Of a stretch of DNA of 64,000 nucleotides, positions 24,758-35,995 are shown one piece after another. Under the pieces are notes generated by a model. It had not been told where the DNA came from. It was given only the letters and a program-made list of their open reading frames with translations, and did no database searches. How positions within the stretch are numbered: position 1 is the first letter of the stretch; each line of letters begins with the position of its first letter. This stretch comes from Haematococcus lacustris (lineage: Eukaryota > Chlorophyta > Chlorophyceae > Chlamydomonadales > Haematococcaceae), in NCBI GenBank assembly GCA_030144725.1, contig JASKMD010000004.1, positions 6,387,431 through 6,451,430 of the forward strand, given 5' to 3'. The position numbers and the translations under genes are program-made.

Positions 24758-25550
24758 CGCTAATTATGGCCGCCAGTCTGCATCATTTGCGCCGCTGATG
24801 AACGCTGGTGGTAGCTTGGAGGAACCAGAACAATCTCATCTACTTTCGCAGCCTGGTGAGAGCGAGATGATGGGGTACTTTAGACATGAGCATGCTAGGT
24901 ATGTCTGGGCGTATGTATGGGTGATAATGCTAAGGATAACGCTATAAAAGTAGATGAAGTTCTTGGGGCACACCGCTTGCATCGCTACATGAGGTCAGCA
25001 CAGCGTTTGATGCACAACCTGCCCAGAAATTAGGTTTCTACTAACTGTAATTGCATGAGCCTCCCAACCTGCGCAGGGCAGATGCATTGCACTGCAATAG
25101 CTTCCCGTGGGAGCTATGAGCCTACCCCAAAGCTAGGGCGCAGAAACCAGACGGATGCGTAGCAGCAACAAGCAGCAAATCGACCTCAAAAACAGCACTG
25201 CAGATTTGCATGCCGGCACCCCATCACGGCACGCCGACCGACCGACTAGTGACCGCTCTACCTCGCTCGTCGTTGCGGCGTTGTTGATTCATGTGCACTA
25301 CCGTCAGGGTGCAAGGAGTCACTGGTGCCAGGATACCGCGGAGGGGGGCAATGTTGACTTTAGCCCGCCCCTCGCAGGCCAAGCTGCGGAGCACCACGCC
25401 GCAGCGGGGCGTCGCGGTTTGACCTCTTGGAGTTCAGTATACGCGACAAAACGTGACGGTACATTTTATCGAGCCATTTTACCTGACCTTGTGGGACCTG
25501 ACCATGTATAAGCCATGTGCATGCCATGAGCATGGGAACTCCACACAGAC

Positions 25551-25630
25551 AAAAACACCGTTTTGTAGCGGTCCACACTTAGTGTTCCACTGCAATGAAG
25601 GCTCTAGGTTGAGGGCTAAGGTGCTGTCAG
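25551..25630. repeat. Dispersed ~75-bp repeat (partner at 32,609-32,684)
   Basis: Shares GTCCACACTTAGTGTT, CACTGCAATGAAGGCTCTAG and GTTGAGGGCTAAGGTGCTG with the insertion in the methyltransferase intron. Same orientation. Confidence 0.8.
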
Positions 25631-25767
25631 AGCAACACTACATGGGACCAAAGCCAAAACAGGCAAGACACCACCCCTAGTGAGGGTCATACTATTCCGC
25701 CTTATCGGGCCTAACCAGGAGGTGCTGTAAGTAGGGCACGCCCATAGAATTCTAGGTGGCTCGGAAA

Positions 25768-27267
25768 TAGGGCGTGCCCGATATTAATATCTGCCTGATG
25801 TTTTGGGTAGTAGAGGTATTAATACCGGTACTAGAGGTATTACTACCTGGAAGTGGCACTTATGCGAGAGGTCCCTAGATCGAATCCTGTCGGGCTTGGG
25901 TATTTTCACCTTCGGAGTGATAGAAAGAAGGAATAGGCATAGGATCGCTAGTCGATTGGACCAGCCTGTTAGGGATGTCGGTTTACAACAGTGGCAAAGC
26001 CCGCAACGGCGGCCGGTGCAACATGCAACACACAATTGAACTGAAAACACCATGCCACACAGCCAGCCCCTATAGTTGATGCTTAATTCATGATGTCAAT
26101 CAGGGTGTCTTGGACGGCTGGCGTGTCATCATCACTGTCAGTTGTCGGCACGTTGGCCTTCAGGTACACTTCACGCTTTGCGGCCTCCACGCTGAACTTG
26201 TTGCGTAGAGCATTGTGATAGGTGTGGCCCCACATTGACCAGTTGCGTCTTGCAGCTGCGGTAGAGGCATGCGCTGACAACAAGCGTTGCGCAGCCTTGG
26301 CCAGGATGGGGTGGTGCTGCTTGGAGCTTTTGGAACGATTGGCGAGGTTCAATGGAGCTGGGCTGGGCTGGGCTGGGCTGGGCTGGGCTGGGCTGGGCTG
26401 GGCTGGGCTGGGCTGGGCTGGGCTGGGCTGGGCTGGGCTGGGCTGGGCTGGGCTGGGCTGGGCTGGGCTGGGCTGGGCTGGGCTGGGCTGGGCTGGGCTG
26501 GGCTGGGCTGGGCTGGGCTAGGCGGGGCGGAGCCGGGCGGGGCGGTGTAGGGCTAGGTAGGGGTGGGTGCTGGTGGAGGAGGCATAGGCAGCAAGCATCA
26601 ACAGGCATAAGCAAGCCTAGCCTAGCAGAAGCTACACTATACAAACTTACGTGATTTCAACTCCTCAAATACAGAAGCGTTGGTAGAAGCTGTCCGTAAC
26701 GTCTTCCACTCGCCACTATGTACCATCATGACCAAAGCATCCTGGCTGCGCTTCAGATCGACACAGATGAGGTATGGCAAAGCGTGTGGCACAGTGCGTA
26801 GAGTAGAGCGGTGTAAGATAGAGCAGGCAACAACACAAGACTGACCTGTTGGGTTGGGAAGTGGTGGTGGTTGCTCGGCGGCTGGGCGCTGCTTGCAGTA
26901 CTTGTCATGCTGAGATTGCGCGTGGCTGAGGTTGCAGCACGACGAATTCGCGCCGCACAGGAGGCATACGAGTAAGACGACCTTCTGGGTTACATCTAGT
27001 TTTATCCGCGCACGGCATTGCTCTGGTTAAGCTGGTTGTAAAGGTCGAGGACAGAGACTGTCTTTTTCTTGTGCTGTTGTGTCCAGCCACGAGCTTCGGC
27101 TGGAGGATGTGGGTCTTGGGTATCGGGAGTAGGACTGACAGGCGTAGCCATAGCGCTAGTGGCGCTGATGGGTGCCGCCGGTGGGCCGGTGAGGTATTAA
27201 TACCTCGTTCAAATTCCTCAGGGTATTAATACCTGGGTATTATTAATATCTGGCCGGGAACGCCCTA
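25768..27267 (-). mobile_element. hAT-family DNA transposon, 1,500 bp, degenerate
   Basis: The element starts TAGGGCG at 25768 and ends CGCCCTA at 27267; TIRs continue into GATATTAATA motifs, and subterminal GGTATTAATACC palindromes occur near both ends (about 25,820 and 27,192-27,230). It is flanked by a perfect 8-bp target duplication CTCGGAAA (25760-25767 and 27268-27275), the size made by hAT transposases. Inside, the minus-strand frame 26083-26352 reads [20 protein letters not shown] and [16 protein letters not shown], the hAT C-terminal dimerisation domain. A second piece at 26,650-26,780 reads VDLKRSQDALVMMVHSGEW. The rest of the transposase is missing, so it could move only if supplied in trans. 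Confidence 0.9.
26357..26520. repeat. (GGGCT)n array inside the hAT element
   Basis: About 32 copies of a five-base unit expanded between two transposase coding pieces, most likely within a former intron. Confidence 0.95.
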
Positions 27268-27275
27268 CTCGGAAA

Positions 27276-28821
27276 CCTAGAACATTTTCCTGAGCCTAGA
27301 AACCTAGAATAGAATTCTACCAACTTACACAGTTTCAGCTAAGCGTGGCGTGACTCAGTCTCGTGGTGTAATGACATGGCTCGGTAGCATGGCGCACTGC
27401 GATGGCCTACTCCGCAGTACTGCGAGGCTGCCTCCATGGTGCGAACTTTGCTATGGACGCCACGGAGCGCCTCGCCACCCTGCTCTTGTAGGTGGGTCGC
27501 TGCTTGTTTGCGCTATCTCAAGTTTCGACCTGGTGGCGGGCGGTGTACTGGGACAAGGCTTCAGTCCAAAACGCGAGTTTCAGCGCGCGTGACTTACCGC
27601 GATAGTTTCAGCTACCCTTCATTAGCGCGTGGTGCGATGCGCAGGCCTGTCACGGATTGGCATGGCCAATGGCCGGGGTGACCTAGGTTGGCCGGCTGGA
27701 TTCCTAGAAATTTTCCCTGAGCCTAAAAACCTAGAAATAGAATTCTAGGTTGGCCGGTCGCTCCTTAGCTGTAAGTGTATGCCATGTCTATGCTGGAACT
27801 GTGCATGGGACCAGCCCCTAGTCAGCCCAGACAAGACACCACCCCTAGCCCTCCCCTAGTAGTATGTCCTCATGTTCTCTTGACGAGCCATCACAGCATC
27901 TCACTAATCCTGTCCTCATGGTGTCGTGGTCGTGGTATTGATGTTGATGCCATCGCCGGATGACTAGTCCCCCCCACTAAGTCCCTCATAGTGGTGTGGC
28001 GGGATTATTTCTTATGTTCGGTGTGATGGCTCTGGAGTGGGGGCCTGCTCTAGGGCGCCGAGCACCCTAACCTCCCCTCGAGGCGTCCAAGCTGTCGCTG
28101 TACACTCTTGGTACCCGCAAGATACCACGAGATTACCATTACAGTGTCTTACATAAATACATCCACTGTGCCTGATCACACAAATGCCCTCACATTTCAA
28201 AACATGGTTGATTCCTCATGCATAGTGCCATGCATGCTGCATGCGCACAGCAATGGCTAGCAATGAATGCAGCTGTTGAATAACTTAACCGCCAACTGCA
28301 AGCTGCCGATCACGATATAGGAGCCACCCCCATGCCCTCCACGTCGCTCATCACCAGCCAGCCTTATTTAAAGGGAGGGCGCCACTCTGCCCCGGGAGCT
28401 CAGGGCATGTCGAAGTCATGGCGATACCTTGACATAGGCAATCAAGCAGACCAGGATGTCCAGGGCACAGCCAAGATCCGCCGTCTCCTAGGCCCCCTTG
28501 GGGTTAGGATAAGGGTCAGGGTTGGAGTTAGGGTAAGCGTCAGAGTAGGGGTAGGGTCCAGCCCTAGATTAGGATGAGAGTCAGGGTGACCGGGTTAGCG
28601 TAGGGCTTAGGGCAACCTCCCTAGTCCCGCCTAGGCCCCCTAAGCGCGCTGGTGCGCCTTCCCCCTTGGCCTCCGCCCTGGCCCCTGCCACGGCTCCCAC
28701 TTACCAATAACGCTATACATGATCTCACACTTTGCACCCACCTCAGATACGGGTGTAGTGTGATGCGCAGCCAAACCCTGCTGCCTGGCCCCTGCCCCGG
28801 CTACCACCTAGTAGGTGGCAC
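27276..28821. other. Intergenic region between hAT and methyltransferase
   Basis: No confident gene. It holds diverged copies of a GAATTCTAGG-containing sequence (27,280-27,320 and 27,697-27,750), a partial dispersed repeat at 27,805-27,850 matching 25,643-25,682, and a degenerate telomere-like stretch at 28,499-28,600. Two TTACA sequences (28,138 and 28,150), the reverse complement of the algal TGTAA poly(A) signal, could serve the methyltransferase but are nearly 700 bp past its stop. Confidence 0.45.
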
Positions 28822-31329
28822 CTACCACTGCTGACACGGTGCGTCCAGGTGGTCCAGCGCCATGAGCAGGAAGCCGCCCTCGTACTGCCCCTCCAGCCCC
28901 AGGATGCCGCCATGCCGCTGGGCCGTGTCAGCCTGAAGGGAAGGGCAGGGCAGCCACCCGGCACACAAGTGAGCCATGAGGCTGGCCAGCATGGTCCAGG
29001 CACAAAGCAGGGCTGACTCCATGCGCTGACGCCCTGGGCATGCAAGCCTGGTCCAGCCAACAACATGGGCACTGGTGCTATCCCAGTGCCGTCATAGAGC
29101 CACCCCAGTGCCCCCCTCATGCCTCCCTCATGCCTCCCTCATGCCTCCCTCATGCCCCCCTCATGCCTCCCTCATGCCCCCCTCATGCCTCCCTCATGCC
29201 CCCCTCATGCCTCCCTCATGCCCCCCTCATGCCTCCCTCATGCCCCCCTCATGCCTCCCTCATGCCCCCCTCATGCCCCCTCATGCCCCCCTCATGCCTC
29301 CCTCATGCCCTCCTCATGCCTCCCTCATGCCCCCCTCATGCCTCCCTCATGCCCCCCTCATGCCCCCTCATGCCCCCCTCATGCCCCCTCATGCCCCCCT
29401 CATGCCAGCCCAGAGCCCTCCAGCTACTAGCGGCGCTCACCTGCACGGCATGGACCCTGTAGCGCAGGCCCCTCACTTTGCACTCGTGACTGAAGGCCGT
29501 GAAGGTGTGGGCCTGAGGCACACGGCAGTGCCAGGTGTGGGCTGACACAGAGGAGCAGGGCTGGACTGCCCTGTCATGATGACGACTAGGCCTGGGCAGC
29601 TGCACTACTGCACTACCAGGAGCAGGCCCTGAGTGAGCCTCACTGACTGCACAGGCCACACATGCAATGCATGCAGCTGCCTGGCTTGCTCAGGGGGCTG
29701 TTCCCTCCTCTTCAACTGTCACAGTCCTGGAGGCAGACCTGTCTGCAAAATGCCCAGTGTGGGCCAGGCGGTGGCAGAGCTGCTGTGTGCTGCCTATCCT
29801 GCCGATGAGGCCAATGAGGGAGGGGCTGCCTGTCCCTAAGCATCAGTGGCAGCTGAGAAGCCACATGAGCTTCAGAGGTGCTGCCTGAGCTGCTGCATAG
29901 CGGCACCGGCTGTCAATGCTTCAGTGGCAGTAAGCATGCACAGAGCCATGCAGTCAGTAGCCTTTGCATGCCACCGCCCACCAATGCAACCATGGTGGGC
30001 CTTGACAGCCCTAGGCCTGGTGGTGTGGTGTGGTGTGGTGTGGTGTGGTGTGGTGTGGTGTGGTGTGGTGTGGTGTGGTGTGGTGTGGTGTGGTGTGGTG
30101 TGGTGTGGTGTGGTGTGGTGTGGTGTGGTGTGGTGTGGTGTGGTGTGGTGTGGTGTGGTGTGGTGTGGTGTGGTGTGGTGTGGTGTGGTGTGGTGTGGTG
30201 TGGTGTGGTGTGGTGTGGGTCTGCAGGTCAGCCCCTGCCTCCCACTGACCTGCCTCACAGCGCACACCAGGAGTGCCGCGCCCCCTGGAGCCAGGCGGTG
30301 AGCTAGCACTGCAGCCACCAAGCGGGCATGGGATGGCTCATACTGCAGCGGGCACACAGTGAGGCACAAGAACAAGCAATGGCACATCTGATAGAGACTG
30401 TTGCCCAATGGTGGTGGTAGTGCTGGTTAAGGTGGTTATAGCACAGCAGTGGCAGTGGCGGTACACAGAGAGTTGCCCATTTCTTGTAGTGGTAGCAGTA
30501 GCTGAAGAGGGGCGGTGGTGGTGGTTGCAGCACAGCAGTGGCCAGTAGCTTTATGATGTCAACGGTCCTGAGCAACAGGAGATTCGCCCAGCACCCCATG
30601 TAGTGCCTGCGGGTGCCTTGGCCTCCTCAACCCTTCGCACCTCTCGGTCGTGACCTTTTCTGATGTTCCATGACTCACCATGACGTCGGTGCCAATGATC
30701 CTAGGGAAGCGGCGATCCGGGTGCAGCGCGGGCGGCAGGGGTCCGGTCAGGGTGACCGCGTCTGACATGCGCAACAGGTCATGGGCGTAAAAGGTCGATG
30801 GGTCTAGGAGGGCTGGGCCAAAGGTGGCGTCTGGGCTCGAGACGGCGGTGTGGGGTTGCGCGCCTAGCGGCTCGCCAAGACCCGCGAGCGCTGCCTGCTC
30901 CGGGTGTCGTGACTGCGCCACTGCCAACTGTTGGTCGTTGCTGGTCGTGTGGTGGCCGCACACGTTGCTCAAAACCGCGGTTGCTCCTGACACTGTCTGG
31001 TTCACTACCGCGGTTGCGCCCGCTGCCACTGGCTGGCTGGCTGTTTGCTGGTCTGCTGCAACTGTGGTGGTGGTGCCATTAGGGGTGTAGGGGCCAATGG
31101 CCTCCATGAGCTGCAGGGAGTGCAGCCAGTCCATAAGCCGAATACTCACAGGCCCAACCTCCCACACCTCACCCCCTCCGCCCACCTCCTCACCACCCTC
31201 TTGCTGCTGGCGTGCCTGCTGCTGCTGACACTGCTGCTCTTGTACCAACTGCTGCTCTTGTGCTTGCCCCTCCTGCCGCCCCTGGTGGTGACATTGGTGT
31301 GCAGCTTGCGCCCACTGTGGTGGCAGCAC

Positions 31330-31360
<31 letters not shown>

Positions 31361-34300
31361 GCCTGGTCAAGAGGCTGTCCGTTCGCAGGGTGGCACAGGT
31401 GCAGTGTATGACTGGTCGCCCAGGCTGGTGGTCGGGCCTGGCTAGGGGTGGTGGGCTCAACTGCGGCCTCCTCCTCCTCTGCCTGCTCCAGGGTGGCAGG
31501 AGGGGCGCATGCTGGGTTGGTGGTCGGCATGGTTTGATATTGTGCGGGCGTGGGTTGTGCGTTGTCCGGGCGTGGGTTGGTGGCCGGCGTTGTGTTGAGC
31601 AGCATGCACTGCTGCAGGTTGCGCAGCACTGGCCCCTCCACGTCTGTGAGCACCACCTGACGCCACCAAGGCAGGGGCAGCGCGGGCAGCATAGGCAGCA
31701 TGGTCAGCTCGGGCAGGGCAAGCTAGGACCCAGGCCCTGGACAACCTCTGGCTCTGAACCTTGCATTCTGCGCTGTGGCTGGTGCAGCCATTAGTAGGAA
31801 GAGGTTGGCTGCCAGCCAGACAAGCCGGGCACATTAAAGCCATCAGGGCCTCCAGCAGCAGCAGCTGCACAGCAGCATGGACCTACCCTTCAGCGACGCC
31901 ACAGAATCCCAGAAACAGGTGCAGGTCACTCCGACGCTTGCAGCAGCCTAACAGCAACAACCGCAGCAGCAATCGCAGCGGCAGCATGGGGAGTGTAGGT
32001 GCTCTGTTCAGACCTCGGGCTCGTGTGGGCAGCAGAGTGAGGTATGAACAAAGCGCCCCTGAGAAGGCCCTACCCACCTGTGCGCTCGCCTGGCCTGTTT
32101 ACGCCCTTGCCTGGCACTTGCCTGGCACTTCACGCCCATCTGACCACCAGAGCCCACCCTGGCAGCGCTAGGCTGTCCGACCTGCAAGGGCCTTGCTCCA
32201 GTCAGCCTGGCCCCCTGCCTCACCTGCTGCGCCCCTAGCTGCATGGCCAGCAAGCCGCACACGCCGCAGCCTGATCCAATCTCCAGCACGGCCTGCCCCA
32301 TCACGAAAGCTGGCCACTCCACCATCTCACTGCACACGACCAGCAGCCAGGAGCCTCCAGCTGACTGCCAGGCTGGCTGGCCGGCTGTGCCAAAGACAAG
32401 CGTCAAGCGCCTGAGCCATGCAAGCACGGCTTGGAGCGCGTGTCCCCACCCGGCCATGATGACCTGGCGGGAGCAGCAGCCACGCCCACCCACAGCTGCC
32501 TCCCGGTGTTGAGGTCAGCTGGCGCTGCTGCCACAGCCTAGGGAGGCAGGTAAGGAGGGAGGTGGCGGGGACGCTGCTGCTGTTCCGTATGCTGGGGAGG
32601 GGGAAGACAAAACACCGTTGTCTTGGGGTCCACACTTAGTGTTTCACTGCAATGAAGGCTCTAGGTTGAGGGCTAAGGTGCTGTTCCGTATGCTCTGCTG
32701 CTGTGTCTGTATCGTGCTGCTGGTTCAGCAAGACGGGGAGGTAGGGAGGGAGGACAGGAGACAGGGCAGAGAGAGGTGTAAGGTGGTGGGGCTGGCCTGC
32801 CTGCCTGCCTAGGCCCTTGCCTGCTCCCTGGTTGCGCAGCGGCCCCGGTTACCTGCACAGGAGGTGCGCTGCGGTTAGGGTTAGCCCTAACCCTAACCCT
32901 AACCCTAACCCTAGCCCCGGTCACCTGCACAGGAGGTGCGCTGCGGTTAGGGTTAGCCCTAACCCTAACCCTAACCCTAGCCCCGGTCACCTGCACAGGA
33001 GGTGCGCTGCGGTCGGGGTTAGCCCTAACCCTAACCCTAACCCTAACCCTAGCCCCGGTCACCTGCACAGGAGGTGCGCTGCGGTCAGGGTTAGCCCTAA
33101 CCCTAACCCTAACCCTAGCCCCGGTCACCTGCACAGGAGGTGCGCTGCGGTCAGGGTTAGCCCTAACCCTAACCCTAACCCTAACCCTAGCCCCGGTCAC
33201 CTGCACAGGAGGTGCGCTGCGGTCAGGGTTAGCCCTAACCCTAACCCTAACCCTAGCCCCGGTCACCTGCACAGGAGGTGCGCTGCGGTCAGGGTTAGCC
33301 CTAACCCTAACCCTAACCCTAGCCCCGGTCACCTGCACAGGAGGTGCGCTGCGGTCAGGGTTAGCCCTAACCCTAACCCTAACCCTAGCCCCGGTCACCT
33401 GCACAGGAGGTGCGCTGCGGTTAGGGTTAGCCCTAACCCTAACCCTAACCCTAGCCCCGGTCACCTGCACAGGAGGTGCGCTGCGGTCAGGGTTAGCCCT
33501 AACCCTAACCCTAACCCTAGCCCCGGTCACCTGCACAGGAGGTGCGCTGCGGTCAGGGTTAGCCCTAACCCTAACCCTAACCCTAGCCCCGGTCACCTGC
33601 ACAGGAGGTGCGTTGCGGTCAGGGTTAGCCCTAACCCTAACCCTAACCCTAGCCCCGGTCACCTGCACAGGAGGTGCGCTGCGGTCAGGGTTAGCCCTAA
33701 CCCTAACCCTAACCCTAGCCCCGGTCACCTGCACAGGAGGTGCGCTGCGGTCAGGGTTAGCCCTAACCCTAACCCTAACCCTAGCCCCGGTCACCTGCAC
33801 AGGAGGTGCGCTGCGGTCAGGGTTAGCCCTAACCCTAACCCTAACCCTAGCCCCGGTCACCTGCACAGGAGGTGCGCTGCGGTCAGGGTTAGCCCTAACC
33901 CTAACCCTAACCCTAGCCCCGGTCACCTGCACAGGAGGTGCGCTGCGGTCAGGGTTAGCCCTAACCCTAACCCTAACCCTAGCCCCGGTCACCTGCACAG
34001 GAGGTGCGTTGCGGTCAGGGTTAGCCCTAACCCTAACCCTAACCCTAGCCCCGGTCACCTGCACAGGAGGTGCGTTGCGGTCAGGGTTAGCCCTAACCCT
34101 AACCCTAACCCTAGCCCCGGTCACCTGCACAGGAGGTGCGCTGCGGTCAGGGTTAGCCCTAACCCTAACCCTAACCCTAGCCCCGGTCACCTGCACAGGA
34201 GGTGCGCTGCGGTCAGGGTTAGCCCTAACCCTAACCCTAACCCTAGCCCCGGTCACCTGCACAGGAGGTGCGCTGCGGTTAGGGTTAGCCCTAACCCTAA

Positions 34301-35995
34301 CCCTAACCCTAGCCCCGGTCACCTGCACAGGAGGTGCGCTGCGGTCCAGACCTGTGCACCCAGCCCGTCCCCCAGCGACCCCTCCTGCACCCTGACCAGG
34401 CACGGGCCATACTCGTATGCCACCACCTGCACCATGCCACACAGGCGCTCAAGGTCTCAGGTTCAAGGGCTGCTGATGGAGTATGAGCCTCAAGCGGCTG
34501 TAGCATCACGCAATTGAGGCACAAGACCGGCAGCCTGTACCACAGTAGTATGTGCCTGTATGCTCAAGTTGTTGCTTGCGAGGAAGCATGTGTTTCATGT
34601 CACGACCATTGGCTGGCTGCATGGCGACAACCCTAGGGGCGGGTGGGGTCAGGGAGCTAGCCACCAGGGCGCAGACAGCACAGGCTGTAGCACTGGTCAT
34701 GCTGCTGCGCCTGTCTGCATGCTGCTGCTGCTGGGATGGATGCTGTTGAAGCTGCCAGGGATTGAGGCAGCCGCAGCTGCTCTTGTGGTAGGAGATACAT
34801 GAGCTGGGGGGTGTAGGAGCAGGCATGGTGTACTAACACTGAAGGTCAGCCAAGGAGCCTGCCATGGGCCAGTGGGGAGGGGGAGGGGAGCAACGCATGC
34901 TGTGCTAGCTGACAAGTCGCAGTGTGAGCAGGCGTGCATTCCTGGTCGCATGCTGGAACGCTGTTGTGCGCCAGCCCAACAGGTTGGTGTTGCATGATTT
35001 GCTGGTGTTGCCTTGGCAGAGGGTGGTACACTGAGGGTGGCTGGCTTACCTGCTCACCAGCCCCTGACCTGCTTTACACCACCCCTAACGAGGGGACCTG
35101 GTTCTCCCTACTTGGGTCGCCCAGGGAGGTGCTGACCTGCTCACCCTCTTGCTGACTGCTATGGGTCCACTGCAGGCCGCCATGATGGCTGAGATGGCGT
35201 CCATCACCACCTCATCCTCTGCAGGCAGGCAGCAGCGGGCAAACTCCATGCATGGGGCAGCAGCACCAGGGGTGGGTGGTCTGGCAGACATGCCTGGCAT
35301 ACAGTTCCTGCTGAGCTGTCAGGGGTGAATGTGCTGCGCTGATTGTAGTGGCTGCAGTGAACTCACGGGTGCCGCTGAGGATGGATGTCAACATGCCGAC
35401 TACACCCGCCAGCCTTGCCTGCGCAGTGTGGTGGGAGTCCTCTGCTCAGTTCGCGTCAAACTGTCTGGCGGTATGAGGAGTGGGTTGGGAGGCCCCTTGC
35501 TGACAGGGACCAACGGGAAAAGGACTGATAAGATAAGCCCCTTGCTGCCAAGGATTGATAGCTGACAGCACCATGCAGTGAAATTGAGGCAATAGTCAGC
35601 CGCCAGTCAGGCAGCATGACAAGGGCAAGGTGGTAGCAAAGAGCACCTGCATCAGCCGCAGAAGCTCAAAGGTGCACCTTTTGCTCGCGATGACAGCTGT
35701 CAGCCAGCTATGAGGCAGCCCAGCCTACCCCATCACATGCATGGATTGGTGGGTGGCAAGTAGCCAGGACGACTAGCTGGGGCGACCAGGGCACCACAAT
35801 ACGCTTGCATGGCGCTGTATTTGGGCTGCAACTGTGCAAGCCTTGCACGCTCAGCTCGCTCACTTATGAGCTCACCTCTTCAGCGTGGCACCCGCGTTGC
35901 TCAATAGCTGACTTAATGCGGAGTATCGTATCTTTCTTCCTGAACAGTGAGGCAAAACCAGTCGGTGGGCTATCCGACCAGGGACCAGCGCTCAT
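28822..35995 (-). CDS. SAM-dependent methyltransferase, Methyltransf_16-like, ten exons, ~595 residues
   Basis: Probably a protein-lysine methyltransferase of the METTL21/FAM86 type; the substrate cannot be read from sequence. Exons: 35876-35995 (start MSAGPWSDSPPTGFASLFRK), 35647-35724, 35367-35418, 35145-35218, 34323-34426, 32224-32329, 30679-31656, 30250-30342, 29441-29512, 28822-28932. Every junction has GT/AG ends and phases agree throughout. Motifs: GAQVWTAAHLL before the fold, VLEIGSGCGVCGLLA (motif I, SAM binding), VVLTDVEGPVLRNL (acidic ribose contact), then IIGTDVMYEPSHARLV and a C-terminal LEGQYEGGFLLM strand. Exon 7 (978 bp) contains an odd insert of roughly 220 residues, rich in Gln, Thr, Pro and Ala, between the TDVEG strand and FYAHDLLR; ordinary family members lack it. 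Intron 5 holds the repeat described separately. Confidence 0.85.
29112..29406. repeat. 11-bp CTCATGCCYCC minisatellite
   Basis: About 27 copies in methyltransferase intron 9, alternating CTCATGCCTCC and CTCATGCCCCC. Confidence 0.95.
30017..30220. repeat. (TGTGG)n array in methyltransferase intron 8
   Basis: About 40 perfect copies of a five-base unit. The 29,846-30,408 open frames on both strands are produced by this repeat and are not genes. Confidence 0.97.
32579..32694. mobile_element. 86-bp insertion with 15-bp target duplication
   Basis: The 15-mer GCTGTTCCGTATGCT occurs at 32579-32593 and again at 32680-32694. Between them lie 86 bp, of which about 70 match the dispersed repeat at 25,551-25,630. 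A 15-bp duplication suggests target-primed retrotransposition of a short element, either a SINE-like RNA or a truncated LINE tail (inference). It is in methyltransferase intron 5. Confidence 0.65.
32851..34344. repeat. Minisatellite of 5' splice site plus telomere repeats, 23 copies
   Basis: Units start at ACCTGCACAGGAGG with spacings of 66 bp, or 72 bp in three of the first six intervals (32851, 32923, 32989, 33061, 33127, 33199, 33265 ... 34321). Each has a ~42-bp core and a block of CCCTAA units, and length differences are exactly one 6-bp unit. On the minus strand the core is the last ~20 bases of methyltransferase exon 5, its CAG|GTGACC donor, and the first intron bases. The final copy at 34,321-34,344 is the real exon end. 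A few copies carry one substitution (GCGTT for GCGCT). Confidence 0.95.
34427..35144. other. Methyltransferase intron 4
   Basis: About 720 bp without coding content. Holds CAG/CTG tracts and, at about 35,087-35,142, one copy of a dispersed ~57-bp repeat also found near 18,881 and 25,671. Confidence 0.6.

Noticed and set aside
25855..25900. tRNA-like stretch with a GATCGAATCC B box inside the first hAT
   Set aside because: The A box and acceptor pairing could not be made out, so neither a tRNA nor a SINE is supported.
29846..30408. Cys/Trp/Val or His/Thr repeat proteins on both strands
   Set aside because: Frames created by the TGTGG repeat in methyltransferase intron 8.
32880..34330. A true chromosome end or telomere fusion
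   Set aside because: The TTAGGG blocks are short, separated by a 42-bp core, and flanked on both sides by exons of one gene.
32851..34344. CRISPR-like array of regularly spaced repeats
   Set aside because: The spacers are not unique but telomere units, the genome is eukaryotic, and the core matches an exon end.
32673..34517. Open frames of 566-589 residues on both strands
   Set aside because: They are produced by a repeat whose 66- and 72-bp units are multiples of three; the sequence is an intron of the methyltransferase.
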